From Achromobacter animicus (lineage in GTDB: Bacteria; Pseudomonadota; Gammaproteobacteria; Burkholderiales; Burkholderiaceae_B), in assembly GCF_902859585.1 (NCBI RefSeq), contig NZ_CADIJM010000007.1, positions 62,001 to 126,000 of the forward strand: a stretch of DNA of 64,000 nt, read 5' to 3'. Shown one piece after another: positions 1-7,232 of the stretch (position 1 is the first letter of the stretch; each line of letters opens with the position of its first letter). The notes under the pieces are model-generated. The model ran no database searches and was not told the DNA's origin. It saw only the letters and a list, made by a program, of their open reading frames with translations. A program made the translations under genes and the position numbers.

Positions 1-90
1 GGCACGCCAGCGCAATTCGCCACGTTCATCAAGGGCGAGCACGACAAGTGGGCCGTGCTGGTACGCAAGTTCGACCCGCAGGCGCATTGA
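1..90 (+). CDS. Bug/TctC-family periplasmic receptor, C-terminal end (partial)
   Basis: Frame 1 is open from the window edge to a TGA at 88-90 and encodes the last 29 residues of a protein ending in FIKGEHDKWAVLVRKF. An F-x-x-E-x-x-K-W segment at the extreme C-terminus is typical of Bug/TctC tripartite tricarboxylate receptors, which are secreted solute-binding proteins very abundant in Bordetella and Achromobacter. The 5' part lies outside the window, so signal peptide and ligand cannot be judged. The LysR gene that follows on the opposite strand is a common neighbour of bug genes. The family call is an inference from a short tail. Confidence 0.6.
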   Translation, partial: GTPAQFATFIKGEHDKWAVLVRKFDPQAH

Positions 91-97
91 CGCTCGG

Positions 98-1009
98 TTA
101 ATGGGCTGATCCCATACCCGGGGCCACGACGGCGGCCGTGAACTGATCCGAGGCGCGGCACGCCAGTTCCGCCACCAGCCGGATCGCGTCTGAGCCGCCG
201 CTTTCCAGATAGCTCACCACCAATAGCTGCGGCGGCACCGGCAGATCGGTGCGGATGACCTGGATCTCGCCGCGCGCAACGTACTCGTACATGGGCGGCA
301 ACGGCACGAGCGCACGGCCGAAGCCGCTGCGCACCAGCCGCGCCAGCGCCGAGATCGAACTGACGAAATGCACCTTGCCCTGCGGCATGCCGACCTCGCG
401 GTACAGCGCCTTCAGCGCCTCGTGCGGCTGCGATCCCGGGCTCATCGTCAGCACCGGCTCGCCGAGCAGATCGTGCGCCGTCATCGTCTCCTCGCTGCCT
501 GGCGGCCCAACCCAGCCCAGCTCCATCGGCAGACAGGGCATGCTGATGATGCCCGTGTCGTTCAGCACGTCGGTCTGGAACGCGATATCCAGCGTGCCTT
601 CGCGCAACCCGCGATGCAGGGCGCGCACCGTCTCGGACGTCAGCTGGACCTCGATGCCGGGATACGTGGACCGCAGGTTCGTCAGAAAGCCGATCAGCCA
701 CGTATGCACCACGGTCTCGATGGCGCCGATCCGCACCAGACCGGCGACCTCGTCGCCGCGCTTGCCCAGCGACAGGATCTGCTGGCGGATCTCGAGCAGG
801 CGCTCGCCGTAATCCAGCAGCCGCGTACCGACCGCCGTGAGCTTCAGTTCCTTGGCGTCACGTTCGAACAGGCGCGCGCCGATGTCCTCTTCCAGCGATG
901 CGATGCGGTTGGCCACGGCCGCCTGCGTGATATGCAGGCGGTCGCTCGCGGCGCGAAAACTTCCCAGCCGCGCGGACCACAGAAAGGCTTCGACAAAACG
1001 CGTGTTCAT
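98..1009 (-). CDS. LysR-family transcriptional regulator
   Basis: 303 residues, the usual LysR length. The N-terminal winged helix-turn-helix (about residues 1-60, with SFRAASDRLHITQAAVANRI as the helix-turn-helix core) is followed by a LysR substrate-binding domain from about residue 90. Such proteins bind T-N11-A dyads and activate a divergent or nearby gene when a small co-inducer binds. The gene is convergent with the Bug receptor end and divergent from the ABC/amidase operon, with a 255-bp intergenic region between them. It could serve either neighbour. The operon also has its own GntR gene and sigma-54 signals, so control of the Bug gene is at least as likely. Confidence 0.9.
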   Translation of the reverse strand: MNTRFVEAFLWSARLGSFRAASDRLHITQAAVANRIASLEEDIGARLFERDAKELKLTAVGTRLLDYGERLLEIRQQILSLGKRGDEVAGLVRIGAIETVVHTWLIGFLTNLRSTYPGIEVQLTSETVRALHRGLREGTLDIAFQTDVLNDTGIISMPCLPMELGWVGPPGSEETMTAHDLLGEPVLTMSPGSQPHEALKALYREVGMPQGKVHFVSSISALARLVRSGFGRALVPLPPMYEYVARGEIQVIRTDLPVPPQLLVVSYLESGGSDAIRLVAELACRASDQFTAAVVAPGMGSAH

Positions 1010-1096
1010 GCGCCGATGCTACTGCCAACGCAGCAGCTGCGGCGCGTCATTGCCGGCGAGCGGACACGGCGAGAGGACACGTTATGTCCCCTTATG

Positions 1097-1122
1097 TGGT
1101 GCGCCCCGCACCAACTTGGTTC
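1097..1122. promoter_or_regulatory. NtrC-like enhancer site (overlapping palindromes)
   Basis: GCACCAACTTGGTTC at 1108-1122 matches the NtrC-type dyad GCACCA-N3-TGGTGC at all but one position. Its left half is shared with a perfect dyad, TGGTGCG-CCC-CGCACCA at 1097-1113. A weaker copy, GCACCAGCCTGAGGC, lies at 1130-1144. The centre of the first site is about 100 bp upstream of the start predicted from the sigma-54 promoter at 1187-1203, a normal distance for an enhancer. Binding by NtrC is inferred from sequence only. Confidence 0.55.
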
Positions 1123-1186
1123 ACGCCGGGCACCAGCCTGAGGCGGCGTGACCCGGCGTCATGGGAGAAGCCGCCCCGCGCAAAAC

Positions 1187-1203
1187 CTGGCACGGCTATT
1201 GCT
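1187..1203 (+). promoter_or_regulatory. Sigma-54 (RpoN) -24/-12 promoter
   Basis: CTGGCACGGCTATTGCT matches the consensus YTGGCACG-N4-TTGCW at every defined position, with the invariant GG (1189-1190) and GC (1201-1202) separated by exactly 10 bp. Transcription should start near 1214, about 50 bp before the ATG at 1265. Sigma-54 promoters need an enhancer-binding protein, and an NtrC-like site lies about 100 bp upstream of the predicted start. This predicts that the downstream transporter/amidase operon is induced by nitrogen limitation. Confidence 0.85.
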
Positions 1204-1220
1204 TGATGACTGGTATGCAA

Positions 1221-1234
1221 GCTTGTCTACAAGC
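1221..1234. promoter_or_regulatory. Candidate GntR (FCD subfamily) operator
   Basis: GCTTGTCTACAAGC has perfect 6-bp arms (GCTTGT/ACAAGC) around a 2-bp centre and contains the TTGT-N2-ACAA core seen in many FCD-type GntR operators. It lies just downstream of the transcription start predicted from the sigma-54 promoter, a position suited to repression. The GntR gene at the 3' end of the same operon (5611) is the natural candidate ligand-responsive repressor. Not tested. Confidence 0.55.
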
Positions 1235-1264
1235 GCCCCCAATCAAGCCGCCCAGGAGCCTTAC

Positions 1265-2272
1265 ATGATCCATCGCAATGCACCCTACGCCTTCAACGCC
1301 ACCCGCCGCCGCCTGATCCAGGGCGCCGCCATGGGCGCGGCGACGCTCGCCGCCCCGGCGCTGGTGCGCGCGCAATCGGGTCCGGTCATCCGCATCGGCT
1401 TCTGGCCCGTGGCCGCTGGCCTGCCGTTCTACGCCGCGATCGAGAAAGGCTATTTCAAGGAAGCCGGCCTGAACGTCGAAGCGCTTAAGTTCGCGGGCGC
1501 GCAGCAGGTCATGGAAGCCATGCTTGCGGGCCGCGCCGATGGCAGCGCCAACGGCACGGGCTCGGCCAACCTGGCCATCGGCGAGATCGCTTCGCCTGGC
1601 CTGTTCAAGATTTTTGCGTCCAATCCCAGCAACGCCAAGAACGTGCTGGATGAGTTCATCGTCGCAAAAGACAGTCCCATCAAATCCATCGCAGACCTCA
1701 AGGGGAAAAAGGTCGGTTCTGGTCCCGGCATCCAGAATTCCACGCTGGCCAAAGCAGTCCTGGAGCGCGCCGGCGCAACGGGGGCAACCGTGGTCGAGTT
1801 GGCGATCAGCCAGCACGTCGCCGCGGTTGCCGCCGGCCAGTTGGATGCGTGCTACACGCTGGAACCCACGGGCACGGTGGGCCGCCTGAACGGCACGACC
1901 CGCGTCCTGGAGACCGGCGTCATCGCCAAATACGTCCTGGGCGATCCGATGGCGCCGTGGTTCGGCGGTTCGGCTTCGCTGACCACCGCCTTCCTGAAGA
2001 AGCATCCCGAGGAAAGCAAGAAATTCATCGCCGCGTATGCGCGCGGCATTGAACTGATCCGCACCAAGCCTGAAGAGGCGCGCCCCTTCCTGAAGGGCTA
2101 CACCGCCATCGAAGGCCCGATGACCGAGGAAGTGCCGTTGGCCGCCTACACGCTGCACAACGAGTTCACGCCCAGCGACGTGCAGTACTTCCAGAAGTTC
2201 TTCGACCTGTTCACCGACAAGGGCGTCTTCGCGCAGAAGGTCGACGTCTCGACCATGCTCTACAAGGGTTGA
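1265..2272 (+). CDS. NMT1/SsuA-type ABC transporter substrate-binding protein
   Basis: 335-residue periplasmic protein of the NitT/TauT (NMT1) family. The ATG at 1265 is chosen because AGGAG (1254-1258) lies 6 nt upstream, and the start follows the signal-rich leader. The N-terminus carries a Tat-like TRRRLIQ motif and a hydrophobic stretch ending near ALVRAQ, so export, possibly by Tat, is expected. The mature part begins with VIRIGFWPVAAGLPFYAAIEKG, the usual ligand-cleft strand and helix of this family. Permease and ATPase genes follow directly. The associated amidase suggests that the ligand is a small nitrogenous carboxylate or ureide. That is an inference; the family also carries sulfonates, nitrate and pyrimidine precursors. 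Confidence 0.88.
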   Translation: MIHRNAPYAFNATRRRLIQGAAMGAATLAAPALVRAQSGPVIRIGFWPVAAGLPFYAAIEKGYFKEAGLNVEALKFAGAQQVMEAMLAGRADGSANGTGSANLAIGEIASPGLFKIFASNPSNAKNVLDEFIVAKDSPIKSIADLKGKKVGSGPGIQNSTLAKAVLERAGATGATVVELAISQHVAAVAAGQLDACYTLEPTGTVGRLNGTTRVLETGVIAKYVLGDPMAPWFGGSASLTTAFLKKHPEESKKFIAAYARGIELIRTKPEEARPFLKGYTAIEGPMTEEVPLAAYTLHNEFTPSDVQYFQKFFDLFTDKGVFAQKVDVSTMLYKG

Positions 2273-2275
2273 TCC

Positions 2276-3145
2276 ATGACCGCAACCACGGCTACGGGCG
2301 CCACGCCCGCCCCCTCCCAGGCCTCTGCCCCCGCGCCGGCGAAGACGCAGCCCGCCAAGGCGCAACCGGCCATGTCCAAGCCGCCGCGCAAGTTCGACAC
2401 CTCGCGCCTGCTGCCGCTGATCGGCCCGCTCGCGCTCTTTGTGGTGTGGGACCTGGTGGTCCGCCTGCAGCTTGTCAGTCCGGTTTTGCTGCCCACGCCC
2501 AGCGCGACCATCGTGGCGCTGGTCAAGGGCATGGCGGGCGGCCCGCTGCTGGCTGACTTTCTGTCGTCGCTGAACCGCACCGTTCAGGCCTTCCTGATGG
2601 CCGGCGTGATCGGCGTGCCGCTGGGCGTGCTGCTCGGCAGCAATGAAAAGGCCTACCGCAGCGTCGAGTTCCTGGTGGACTTCTTCCGGTCCACGCCGTC
2701 CTCCGCGCTGATCCCGCTGTTCCTGATGATCTTCGGCGTGACCGACATGAACAAGATCGCCATCGCCGCCTTCGCGGCCGTGCTGGTGATCCTGTTCAAC
2801 AGCGCGTACGGCGTCATCAACGCCCGCAAGCAGCGCGTGATGGCGGCGCGCGTGATGGGCGCGTCGCGCTGGCAGATCTTCAAGGACGTGCTGATCTGGG
2901 AAAGCCTGCAGCCCACGTTTGTCGGCCTGCGCAGCGGCGTGTCGATGGCGCTGGTCATCGTGATCGTGGCCGAGATGTTCATCGGTTCGGACAGCGGCCT
3001 GGGCAATCGCATCATCAATGCGCAGCAGGTGCTGAACGTGCGCGAAATGTACGCCGCGATCCTGGCGGCCGGCGCGCTCGGCTATGTGCTCAACATTCTC
3101 TTTCTCGTGCTGGAAAAGCGCGTGGTTCATTGGAGCGGCCGATAA
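2276..3145 (+). CDS. ABC transporter permease (SsuC/TauC type)
   Basis: 289-residue inner-membrane protein. After an Ala/Pro-rich, disordered N-terminal stretch of about 40 residues come about six hydrophobic segments of the binding-protein-dependent permease fold. The EAA-type cytoplasmic loop is readable as VMGASRWQIFKDVLIWESLQP, the contact for the ATPase. The gene starts 3 nt after the binding-protein stop and abuts the ATPase start, so the three components are co-translated. The long low-complexity N-terminus is unusual. An internal start cannot be excluded, although no better ribosome-binding site was seen. Confidence 0.88.
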   Translation: MTATTATGATPAPSQASAPAPAKTQPAKAQPAMSKPPRKFDTSRLLPLIGPLALFVVWDLVVRLQLVSPVLLPTPSATIVALVKGMAGGPLLADFLSSLNRTVQAFLMAGVIGVPLGVLLGSNEKAYRSVEFLVDFFRSTPSSALIPLFLMIFGVTDMNKIAIAAFAAVLVILFNSAYGVINARKQRVMAARVMGASRWQIFKDVLIWESLQPTFVGLRSGVSMALVIVIVAEMFIGSDSGLGNRIINAQQVLNVREMYAAILAAGALGYVLNILFLVLEKRVVHWSGR

Positions 3146-3967
3146 ATGTCTACCGTCATCAACCCCGTCATCGCCCCCGCGCCAGCCGCCGCGCCCTTCC
3201 AGCCCGGCCCGCTGGGCACGCACATCACCATCCGCGGCCTGACCAAGTATTTCGCCGGCTGGCCGCTCTATGAAGACTTCAACCTCGACATCCCCAAGGG
3301 CAAGATCGTCTCGGTCTTCGGTCCCAACGGCTGCGGCAAGTCCACGCTGATCAACATGATCGCCGGCCTGATCCCCATCGATTCGGGCGAGATCCTGTTT
3401 GACGGCAAGTCGCTGGCGCAGACCAAGATCGGCTACGTGTTCCAGAACTACCGCGAAGCCATGTTTCCGTGGCTGCGCACCATCGACAACATTGCCTACC
3501 CGCTGCGCCTGGAAGGCCGCAGCAAGGCCCAGGTCGATGCGCGGGTCGAGGAACTGGTGGCGTCGTTCGACGTGAAGTTCGACCTGAACCGCTATCCGTA
3601 CGAGCTGTCGGGCGGACAGCAGCAGACCGCGTCCATCATGCGCGCGCTGGCCCCCGGACCGGAGGTGCTGTTCCTGGACGAACCGTTTTCCGCGCTGGAT
3701 TTCGAGATGACGCTGTTCATCCGGGAAAAGCTGCAGGAAGTCTTCCTGCAGACCGGCACGACCATGCTGCTTGTCTCGCATGACCTGGAGGAAGCGGTGT
3801 ACCTGGCGGATCAGGTGCTGCTCTTGACCAAGCGCCCCACGCGCGTCGCGGAGATCCTGGACTACACGGACGCGCGCCCTCGCACGGTCGAGACGCTGTC
3901 CGAGCCAAGCTTCATCCAGATGAAGAAACTGAGCCTGGAAATCTTCCAGCGCGAAGTGCGCAAGTGA
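3146..3967 (+). CDS. ABC transporter ATP-binding protein (SsuB/TauB type)
   Basis: 273 residues. Walker A GPNGCGKST (59-67), signature LSGGQ (154-158), Walker B VLFLDEP (174-180), D-loop SALD (182-185) and the switch His in SHD (about 212) are all present, so an active ATPase is expected. The stretch after the signature reads QQTASIMRALAPGPEV rather than the usual QRVAIARAL, a mild divergence. ATG directly abuts the TAA of the permease gene. Works with the preceding binding protein and permease as an importer. Confidence 0.9.
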   Translation: MSTVINPVIAPAPAAAPFQPGPLGTHITIRGLTKYFAGWPLYEDFNLDIPKGKIVSVFGPNGCGKSTLINMIAGLIPIDSGEILFDGKSLAQTKIGYVFQNYREAMFPWLRTIDNIAYPLRLEGRSKAQVDARVEELVASFDVKFDLNRYPYELSGGQQQTASIMRALAPGPEVLFLDEPFSALDFEMTLFIREKLQEVFLQTGTTMLLVSHDLEEAVYLADQVLLLTKRPTRVAEILDYTDARPRTVETLSEPSFIQMKKLSLEIFQREVRK

Positions 3968-4009
3968 TTCCACGCTATTAATCCCAAGCCAATACCGGGA
4001 GCATTCGCC

Positions 4010-4192
4010 ATGACACAGGAAACCATCGACCAATACGTGCGCAGCGCGCTGGCGCTGTCGGGATATGCATTGCGCGAGTCCGCCGCCGAGCAGGTCGTGC
4101 AGCAGTTCTCGCGCATCCACGACATCGCGTCGACCTTCGCCGACGAGCCGCTGCCCGTGGAACTGGAATCCGCTTCGGTGTTCCGTCCGTGA
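4010..4192 (+). CDS. AtzG/HpxX-like small subunit (DUF4089)
   Basis: 60-residue protein, predicted helical, preceded by GGGAG 8-9 nt before the ATG. Small DUF4089 proteins sit immediately before AtzE-type amidases. In Pseudomonas sp. ADP, AtzG forms a complex with AtzE and resembles the GatC subunit of the tRNA amidotransferase. Here its stop overlaps the GTG start of the amidase (GTGA at 4189-4192), so translational coupling and an AtzE-AtzG complex are expected. Called from size, position and general similarity to the family. Confidence 0.8.
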   Translation: MTQETIDQYVRSALALSGYALRESAAEQVVQQFSRIHDIASTFADEPLPVELESASVFRP

Positions 4193-5577
4193 CCGGCCCC
4201 GCTCACGACATCGCCCGCCAGGTCCGCAGCGGCGAACGCAGCGCCGCCGCCGTGCTGGACGCCACGCTTGCCCGCGTGCGCGAGCGCGATCCCCGCTACA
4301 ACTGCTTCACGGCCGTCACGGAAAGCCGCGCGCGGCAGGAAGCCCTGGCCATCGACGCGCGCCGCGCACGCGGCGAAACGCTGCCGCCCTTGGCGGGCGT
4401 GCCGTACGCCGTGAAGAATCTCTTCGATATCGCCGACGAGGTCACGCTGGCCGGCGGGCGCGTCAACGCCTCCAACCCGCCCGCTCGGCGCGACGCGCTG
4501 CTGGTCGAGCGCATGCGTGAGGCGGGCGCCGTGCTGATCGGCGCGCTCAACATGGACGAGCACGCCTACGGCTTCACCACGGAAAACACCCATTACGGCG
4601 CCTGCCGCAACCCGCACGACACCTCGCGCATCGCGGGCGGCTCGTCAGGCGGCAGCGCCGCCGCCGTTGCTGGCGGTCTGGTGCCGCTGACCCTGGGATC
4701 GGACACCAACGGTTCGATCCGTGTGCCCGCCTCGCTGTGCGGCGTCTTCGGCCTGAAGCCCACCTTTGGCCGCCTGCCGCGCACGGGTTCCTTCCCGTTC
4801 GTGGGCAGCCTGGATCATCTGGGTCCCTTTGCAAACAGCGCCAGCGACCTGGCTGCGGCCTACGACGCGCTGCAAGGCCCCGATGCCGCGGACGTCGCCT
4901 GCGCGCAGCGCCCGGCCGCGCCGACATTGCCGGCCATCGCCGAAGGCACTGGACGGCTGCGCGTCGCGGTGCTGGGCGGCTACTTTTCGGAATGGGCGGG
5001 TCCCCAGGCGCGCCGCGCCGTGGAAATCGCCGCGCGCGTCCTGGGCGCGACTGACGTGGTCGAGATGCCGGCCGCCGTGCAGGCGCGCTCCGCCGCCTTC
5101 ATCATCACCGCAGCGGAAGGCGGCGCGCTGCACCGCCGCCGGCTCGTCACGCATTACGACTACTACGAACCGCACTCGCGCGACCGCCTGGTCGCCGGCA
5201 GCCTCGTCCCCGCAGCCTGGGTGCAGCAGGCGCAGCGCGTGCGCCATCGCGCCTACCTCGAGGCGCTGGCCCTTTTCGACCAATACGATGTGCTGATCGC
5301 GCCCGCCACGCCCGTCAGCGCCACGCCCATCGACGCGGACTGGCTGACACTCGCGGGCAAGCAACTGCCCGCTCGCGCCAGCATGGGGCTATTGACGCAA
5401 CCCATTTCCGCCATCGGGCTGCCGGTCTGCACGGCGCCCACGTGGCCGGAACTGGACGAAGACGGCCACCTGCCGCTGGGCGTGCAACTGATCGCCGCGC
5501 CCTGGCGCGAAGCCGATTGCCTGCGTGCGGCCCACACGCTGGAGCAGGCTGGCGCGGCACGCACACGGCCGGTCTGA
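4189..5577 (+). CDS. AtzE/HpxY-family amidohydrolase (amidase signature)
   Basis: 462 residues, close to AtzE. The Ser-cisSer-Lys triad of the amidase-signature family is readable as K76 (GVPYAVKN), S152 (AGGSSGGS) and S176 (DTNGSIR), with the 76- and 24-residue spacings seen in other members. Known relatives are AtzE (1-carboxybiuret hydrolase) and HpxY of oxalurate catabolism. The substrate here is not determined, but a short carbamoyl or ureido carboxylic acid is likely. GTG start overlaps the small-subunit stop. The amidase would release nitrogen from the compound imported by the upstream transporter, which fits the nitrogen-type promoter of the operon. Confidence 0.85.
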   Translation: MTGPAHDIARQVRSGERSAAAVLDATLARVRERDPRYNCFTAVTESRARQEALAIDARRARGETLPPLAGVPYAVKNLFDIADEVTLAGGRVNASNPPARRDALLVERMREAGAVLIGALNMDEHAYGFTTENTHYGACRNPHDTSRIAGGSSGGSAAAVAGGLVPLTLGSDTNGSIRVPASLCGVFGLKPTFGRLPRTGSFPFVGSLDHLGPFANSASDLAAAYDALQGPDAADVACAQRPAAPTLPAIAEGTGRLRVAVLGGYFSEWAGPQARRAVEIAARVLGATDVVEMPAAVQARSAAFIITAAEGGALHRRRLVTHYDYYEPHSRDRLVAGSLVPAAWVQQAQRVRHRAYLEALALFDQYDVLIAPATPVSATPIDADWLTLAGKQLPARASMGLLTQPISAIGLPVCTAPTWPELDEDGHLPLGVQLIAAPWREADCLRAAHTLEQAGAARTRPV

Positions 5578-5610
5578 CGTTCCCTACACCGCAACGCCTG
5601 GAGCTTCGAC

Positions 5611-6318
5611 ATGGAATCCGCATTCGCCGCCATCGACATGCCGCGCACGCTGGCCGACTCCGCTTACACCACGCTCAAGCGTGACATCCTGGAGTTCCGG
5701 CTGGCGCCGGGCGACCGCTTCACCGAAACGGAGATCGCGGACCGGCTTCAGGTCAGCCGGACGCCGGTCCGTGAGGCGCTGTTCCGGCTAGAGCGCGAAG
5801 GCTATCTGGAGGTGCGGCAACGCAATGGATGGCTGGTCAAGCCGCTGGATTTTGAAACGCTGGATCATTTCTATGAGCTGCGCAGCGTGCTGGAAGCGGC
5901 AGCGGTTCATGCGCTGTGCACGCCCGGGCAATCGCCCGATCCGCTGCTGGCGCTGCGCCCGCTCGTGGAGACGTGGCTGGTGGATGAGAGCGAGCGGTCC
6001 AGCGATTGCGAATGGCTGGCCGACCTGGACGAGCGCTTTCATATCGAATTGGTGGCCGCCGCCGGCAACCCAGAGATCGCACGGGTGCATCGGGCTGCGA
6101 CCGAGCGGATCCGCATCGTGCGCCGGCTCGATTTCACCCAGCCCGATCGCATCGGCACCACCTACCGGGAACACGCCGCGATCCTGTCCGCCGTACTGGC
6201 GCGCGACGGCGCGAGCGCCGCGGCGCTGCTGCGCGCGCATATCAAGGACAGTCAGGAGGCCGTGCGCAAGATTACGTTGCACCGGCTGTACGCGACACGC
6301 CGCGCGAAGGCGGCGTGA
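5611..6318 (+). CDS. GntR-family regulator (FCD subfamily)
   Basis: 235 residues. The N-terminal winged helix (LKRDILEFRLAPGDRFTETE, DRLQVSRTPVREALFRLE) is typical GntR; the C-terminal alpha-helical FCD ligand domain spans about residues 85-225 and keeps metal-ligand-like histidines. GGAG lies 7 nt before the ATG, 33 bp after the amidase stop, so it is probably the last gene of the operon and a local repressor. The TTGT-N2-ACAA palindrome at 1221-1234 is the best operator candidate seen nearby. Confidence 0.9.
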   Translation: MESAFAAIDMPRTLADSAYTTLKRDILEFRLAPGDRFTETEIADRLQVSRTPVREALFRLEREGYLEVRQRNGWLVKPLDFETLDHFYELRSVLEAAAVHALCTPGQSPDPLLALRPLVETWLVDESERSSDCEWLADLDERFHIELVAAAGNPEIARVHRAATERIRIVRRLDFTQPDRIGTTYREHAAILSAVLARDGASAAALLRAHIKDSQEAVRKITLHRLYATRRAKAA

Positions 6319-6374
6319 AGGCGGGCGGGCGGGGGGCCTGCGGGGGTTGCCAAAATTCGGGCTTGGGGGCGCGC

Positions 6375-6460
6375 GGGCTTTCGGGCTTTCGGGCCTTCGC
6401 GCTTTTGGGCTTTTGGGCTTTTGGGCTTTTGGGCTTTTGGGCTCTCGGGCGCTTTCGGGC
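6375..6460. repeat. Octamer tandem repeat (TTTTGGGC)
   Basis: Five exact consecutive copies of TTTTGGGC occupy 6403-6442, with degenerate variants (TTTCGGGC, TCTCGGGC) on both sides. The array sits between the converging 3' ends of the GntR gene and the ABM-domain gene, outside both reading frames. Its strand-biased G runs could form unusual structures or act as a termination or slippage site. Confidence 0.85.
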
Positions 6461-6492
6461 CGCTCGTCGGGCGGCCGCCACGCCGGCCCGGT

Positions 6493-7032
6493 TCAGCTGG
6501 CGCGCAACCAGCGGTGCAGCACGCGCGTGATGACGGGTATGCATACAAACACCATGATGGGCGTCAATATCACGCTCGTGATCAACACGCGCCAGAACAC
6601 CGGCAGGATGCTCAAGTGCTCGCTCACCAACACCGAGAACACCAGCAGCACCGGAAAGTAGGCCAGCCAGATGCTGACCGCCTGCTTCCAGCGCGGCGGC
6701 GTGCTGGCCTTCGGCGCAAACCACCCAGCCGTGCCGCTCACCCGATGCTCATGACTCGCGCGCACCAGCGTCGCGCCGCGCTCCAGCCACATGCGGCGTG
6801 GCAAGGACTTTTCCCATCGGTTCAGGCTGGCCTCGTCAGTGAAGCGCAGCACGATCTGATACTCATCGCCGCCTTCCGGCGGCTGCAGCACGCCAGATCC
6901 AAGGAACCCTGGAAAACCCGCCGCCAGGATTTCGCCCTGACGCATCCAGGACAGGAAATCGCTATAGCGCTCGGGCGCGATGTGGCGCGTCACCAGCATG
7001 GTGACCGGACTGGAAACGGCAGAATGAGACAT
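6493..7032 (-). CDS. ABM-domain protein with C-terminal membrane anchor
   Basis: 179 residues from the ATG at 7032, which has AGGAG 8-9 nt upstream. An antibiotic-biosynthesis-monooxygenase-like ferredoxin fold covers about residues 8-105 (MLVTRHIAPERYSDFLSWM, then GSGVLQPPEGGDEYQIVLRF). Two hydrophobic segments follow (SIWLAYFPVLLVFSVLVS and VLITSVILTPIMVFVCIPVI). The reaction is unknown. ABM domains often bind haem, quinones or small metabolites. The gene has its own near-perfect sigma-54 promoter and two upstream NtrC-like sites, so it is probably induced by nitrogen shortage with the amidase operon. Confidence 0.75.
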   Translation of the reverse strand: MSHSAVSSPVTMLVTRHIAPERYSDFLSWMRQGEILAAGFPGFLGSGVLQPPEGGDEYQIVLRFTDEASLNRWEKSLPRRMWLERGATLVRASHEHRVSGTAGWFAPKASTPPRWKQAVSIWLAYFPVLLVFSVLVSEHLSILPVFWRVLITSVILTPIMVFVCIPVITRVLHRWLRAS

Positions 7033-7078
7033 GGCGGAACTCCTGGGCAGCGTGCAGCGTGTTATGCACGTTAACCCT

Positions 7079-7095
7079 AGCAATCCGTGTGCCAG
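7079..7095 (-). promoter_or_regulatory. Sigma-54 promoter for the ABM-domain gene
   Basis: On the minus strand CTGGCACACGGATTGCT differs from YTGGCACG-N4-TTGCW at one position (A for the eighth-base G). The invariant GG and GC doublets are 10 bp apart. Transcription would start near 7068, about 35 bp before the ATG at 7032. Two NtrC-like dyads lie upstream at 7169-7213. Confidence 0.78.
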
Positions 7096-7168
7096 CCTTG
7101 CGGCGCAGCATTTGCCCCTTGGCGGTGTCATTAAGCCAGACGGCCCAAGTAATTGCGCACCGCAACAC

Positions 7169-7213
7169 ACCCCATATTGGTGATAACCCCTACTCGACGC
7201 ACCAGTTCGGTGC
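7169..7213. promoter_or_regulatory. Paired NtrC-like binding sites
   Basis: The site at 7199-7213 is a perfect GCACC-N5-GGTGC dyad (GCACCAGTTCGGTGC). A weaker one at 7169-7183 (ACCCCATATTGGTGA) is centred 30 bp away, about three helical turns, as in enhancers that load NtrC oligomers. Relative to the sigma-54 start near 7068 they are centred at about -108 and -138. They also lie just upstream of the divergent AtzH-like gene at 7233 and could influence it. Confidence 0.65.
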
Positions 7214-7232
7214 ATATCGGAGATAAGCAGCA

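Noticed and set aside
1097-1113. TGGTGCG-CCC-CGCACCA as an independent NtrC site
   Set aside because: The arms face the opposite way to the GCACC-N5-GGTGC consensus; only the overlapping dyad at 1108-1122 fits.
1196-4120. 974-residue open frame antisense to the ABC operon
   Set aside because: Arises from codon bias of the GC-rich plus-strand genes; Arg/His/Gln/Gly-rich product without domains, while the plus strand has complete, motif-bearing genes.
7142-7156. Sigma-54 promoter for the AtzH-like gene
   Set aside because: GG and GC doublets are 11 bp apart and the flanking bases do not match.
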